NCBI RefSeq assembly: GCF_000024005.1
Contig: NC_013132.1
Coordinates: 1,364,001 to 1,428,000 of the forward strand
Origin: Chitinophaga pinensis DSM 2588
GTDB taxonomy: Bacteria > Bacteroidota > Bacteroidia > Chitinophagales > Chitinophagaceae
Direction: 5' to 3'
DNA: 64,000 nt
The notes beneath the pieces are model-generated. The model worked only from the letters and a program-made list of their open reading frames with translations, ran no database searches and was not told the origin of the DNA. Both the position numbers and the translations under genes were made by a program. Numbering within the stretch: the stretch's first letter is position 1; the number at the start of each line of letters is the position of its first letter. Positions 62,144 through 64,000 of the stretch are shown piece by piece.

Positions 62144-63781
62144 CTATAAGATAGCTGCTGTAAAGCTGAAATGATCTCCGTCAAACAATCCCTTGTCACT
62201 CAGTTTCAGATGCGGAATAACCAGCAGCGCCATGAATGATAATGTCATGAAAGGCGCATCCAGTTTGCTTCCCAGTGCTTTCGCCGCTTTGTCCAGCTGA
62301 CTGTATTGTGCCGCTACTTCATAACCATCTAAGTTGCTCATTAACCCGGCAACAGGCAACGGCAATATGCTCACTTCACTATTGCTCACTACACTTACAC
62401 CGCCCTTATGTGTAATGACTGCATTGACTGCCTCTGCGATGCTTTCATCATCTACGCCGACTACGATGATATTATGGCTGTCATGCGCAACGGATGAAGC
62501 AATAGCGCCCTGTTTAAAACCAAAGTTCCTGATGAAGCCCAATGCGACAGGCGCTTCCTGGTAACGGTTTACGACCGCCAGTTTCAGTATGTCTTTTTCT
62601 GTTGAAGAGAATAACTGATTGTCCACAACAGGCAATGTCTCTGTAAAACTATTGGTGATCAGTTGTCCGTCGAGCGCTTCTATCACTTTTACTTTCGCCG
62701 TAATACCGTCAGCGGTAATACGAAAATCGCTTGTTGATTTTGGTGTACAGGCAAAGTTGTTAATCACCGGTGCAATGACAGAAGGGATCAATGTTTCTCC
62801 GTTTTGGGCGACCAGCTGACCGTTGATATAAGTTGCCTTGATGTTGAATGTGTCGGGATGATCTGCCACGATAAAGTCAGCAGGATCGCCTACGCGTAAT
62901 AATCCGGCAGGTATCTTGTAATGTAATACCGGATTCACACAGGCCGCACGCAGTACTTTAAACAGATCAATCTTTAATGCCAATGCTCTTCTTACCAGTG
63001 CATCGATATGTCCTTCTACAAGATTATCCGGGTGCTTATCATCACTACAGAACATGATCTTTTCAGGATGATCCTGTAACAGTGGTATGAGCGCGTCGAA
63101 GTTGCGAGCAGCACTGCCTTCTCTGATCAGGATATGCATACCGTATTGCAGTTTGTCTAATGCTTCCGCTGCGGTAAAACATTCGTGATCTGTACTGATG
63201 CCGGCAGCGATATACTTTTTTGCGTCTTCGCCCCGCAGACCAGGTGCATGTCCATCAACAGGTTTACCGATACGTTTTGCCGCTGCAATCTTCTCCATTA
63301 CATCTGCCTGTTCATGCAGTACGCCGGGGAAGTTCATCATCTCTGTGAGATAAAGTACTTCCGGTTTTTGCAGTAATGCTTCTACATCCGCAACTGTGAC
63401 TTCAGCACCTGCTGTTTCAAAGATGGTTGCGGGTACGCAGGAAGGCGCGCCGAAGCAGAACTTAAAGGGAACGGTCTTCCCGTTTTCCAGCATGTATTCA
63501 ACACCCTGTACACCCAGTACGTTCGCTATTTCGTGCGGATCTGAAACCGTAGCTATGGTACCATGTACAACGGCCAGTCTGGCGAATTGTGAGGGCGTCA
63601 GCATAGAGCTTTCTACGTGCACATGTGCATCTACAAAACCAGGCAGCAGGTACTGTTCATGTGTCGTTGCGTCTTCTGTAATACGGGCGATACGGCCGTT
63701 TTCAACGGTAACGGTAGCCGGATAGATCTTTTGTTGCAGGATATCTATCAGGTTACCGGATATCTGAAAGGAGGTGGACAT
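62144..63781 (-). CDS. ade: Adenine deaminase
   Basis: 545 residues. It turns adenine to hypoxanthine and ammonia. Metal-site motifs of the amidohydrolase superfamily are present: LLPGFVDAHVHVESSML, DGHAPGLRGEDAKKY, SDDKHPDNLVEGHID. The C-terminal domain FVNLDGYEV-type and MTLSFMALLVIPHLKLS matches. Full length. It lies 11 bp after a WYL regulator gene on the same strand and is probably co-transcribed with it. Confidence 0.95.
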   Translation of the reverse strand: MSTSFQISGNLIDILQQKIYPATVTVENGRIARITEDATTHEQYLLPGFVDAHVHVESSMLTPSQFARLAVVHGTIATVSDPHEIANVLGVQGVEYMLENGKTVPFKFCFGAPSCVPATIFETAGAEVTVADVEALLQKPEVLYLTEMMNFPGVLHEQADVMEKIAAAKRIGKPVDGHAPGLRGEDAKKYIAAGISTDHECFTAAEALDKLQYGMHILIREGSAARNFDALIPLLQDHPEKIMFCSDDKHPDNLVEGHIDALVRRALALKIDLFKVLRAACVNPVLHYKIPAGLLRVGDPADFIVADHPDTFNIKATYINGQLVAQNGETLIPSVIAPVINNFACTPKSTSDFRITADGITAKVKVIEALDGQLITNSFTETLPVVDNQLFSSTEKDILKLAVVNRYQEAPVALGFIRNFGFKQGAIASSVAHDSHNIIVVGVDDESIAEAVNAVITHKGGVSVVSNSEVSILPLPVAGLMSNLDGYEVAAQYSQLDKAAKALGSKLDAPFMTLSFMALLVIPHLKLSDKGLFDGDHFSFTAAIL

Positions 63782-63792
63782 TCCCTGTGATT

Positions 63793-64000
63793 TTAAGATG
63801 AATAATTTTGCAGCATTTTTTTAGCTTCTGCGGAGAGCTTTTCTGTCAGTGACGCAGGTTGCAGCACTTTTACGTTTGCGCCATAACTCAACAGCAGCAT
63901 CTGTAATTCATGATTGATCACAACATTGATAGAAATGCGGCATTCCTTGTCATTGTCTTTTTCAACCTGCTGTGAAGGATGGATAGGTTGTGATTTAATG
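63793..64000 (-). CDS. WYL-domain transcriptional regulator, C-terminal end (truncated by window edge)
   Basis: The reading frame is open to the right edge; only the last 68 residues are visible, ending MLQNYSS. The part ECRISINVVINHELQMLLLS and YGANVKVLQPASLTEKL resembles the WYL C-terminal extension (WCX) of YafY/DeoR-type regulators. Such proteins bind DNA and sense nucleic-acid or nucleotide ligands through WYL. It precedes ade by 11 bp. Its DNA-binding domain is outside the window. Confidence 0.8.
   Translation of the reverse strand, partial: IKSQPIHPSQQVEKDNDKECRISINVVINHELQMLLLSYGANVKVLQPASLTEKLSAEAKKMLQNYSS

Overview
The window looks like chromosomal DNA from a member of the Bacteroidota, most likely the Chitinophaga/Chitinophagaceae group. 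The evidence is a set of gliding and type IX secretion genes (gldA, gldJ, porU, porV and a PorP/SprF protein), a bacillithiol gene (bshA), a FecI/FecR pair, a LytS/LytTR pair, EnvC and DUF4292 genes next to dut, many lipoproteins, almost no Shine-Dalgarno sequences, and promoter boxes of the Bacteroidota type TAnnTTTG. The genus is inferred from gene content and protein style only. I saw no rRNA, tRNA, CRISPR array or complete insertion sequence.

Layout. 1-6.0 kb: a TolC / membrane fusion / RND efflux operon that enters from the left edge. 6.2-9.6 kb: an AIM24-like protein, a lone kynureninase, and a 2H phosphoesterase fused to a 151-residue Gly/Tyr/Arg repeat. 9.7-13.7 kb (minus strand): FecR with an ECF sigma factor, a DUF2807 lipoprotein, a small exported protein and a Bax-inhibitor-1-like membrane protein. 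14.1-16.7 kb: a 2-oxoacid:ferredoxin oxidoreductase alpha subunit without its beta partner, and an exported protein. 16.8-24.0 kb (minus strand): a Gfo/Idh/MocA oxidoreductase with an MFS nucleoside-type transporter, a DUF2071 protein, nth, a small protein, an FtsB/DivIC protein, eno and gldA.

24.3-34.4 kb is the most unusual part: a twelve-gene plus-strand Ter-type operon. Its order is TerD, TerD, vWA, HAD, phosphoribosyltransferase, TerD, vWA, small membrane protein, vWA with a zinc-binding tail, PP2C phosphatase, protein kinase with a zinc ribbon, TerC. It joins the TerY-P triad (vWA, PP2C, kinase) to a HAD/PRTase pair that may make or salvage a small molecule, to calcium-binding-type TerD proteins, and to a membrane TerC protein. 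The parts are tightly packed or overlapping, and the TerD and vWA genes are clearly duplicated within the operon.

34.4-46.3 kb: an intradiol dioxygenase-like lipoprotein, a LytTR regulator and sensor kinase, an M23 peptidase, a Bcp-type peroxiredoxin, then gldJ divergent from porU-porV. 46.4-51.7 kb: ispF, dut, a TPR lipoprotein, a DUF4292 lipoprotein and a degenerate-LytM EnvC protein. 51.9-64 kb: bshA, an M28 peptidase, an anchored small protein, an RsmI-like methyltransferase, an EI24 membrane protein, PorP/SprF, upp, a YfbK-like vWA protein, anmK, adenine deaminase, and the end of a WYL regulator cut by the right edge.

Two intergenic elements (28.35-28.52 kb and 55.12-55.34 kb) share one design: arrays of the 7-bp unit AATTNNG, hairpins in the middle, then the same array inverted. 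Several genes have a TAnnTTTG box only 2-5 bases before the start codon, which suggests leaderless transcripts.
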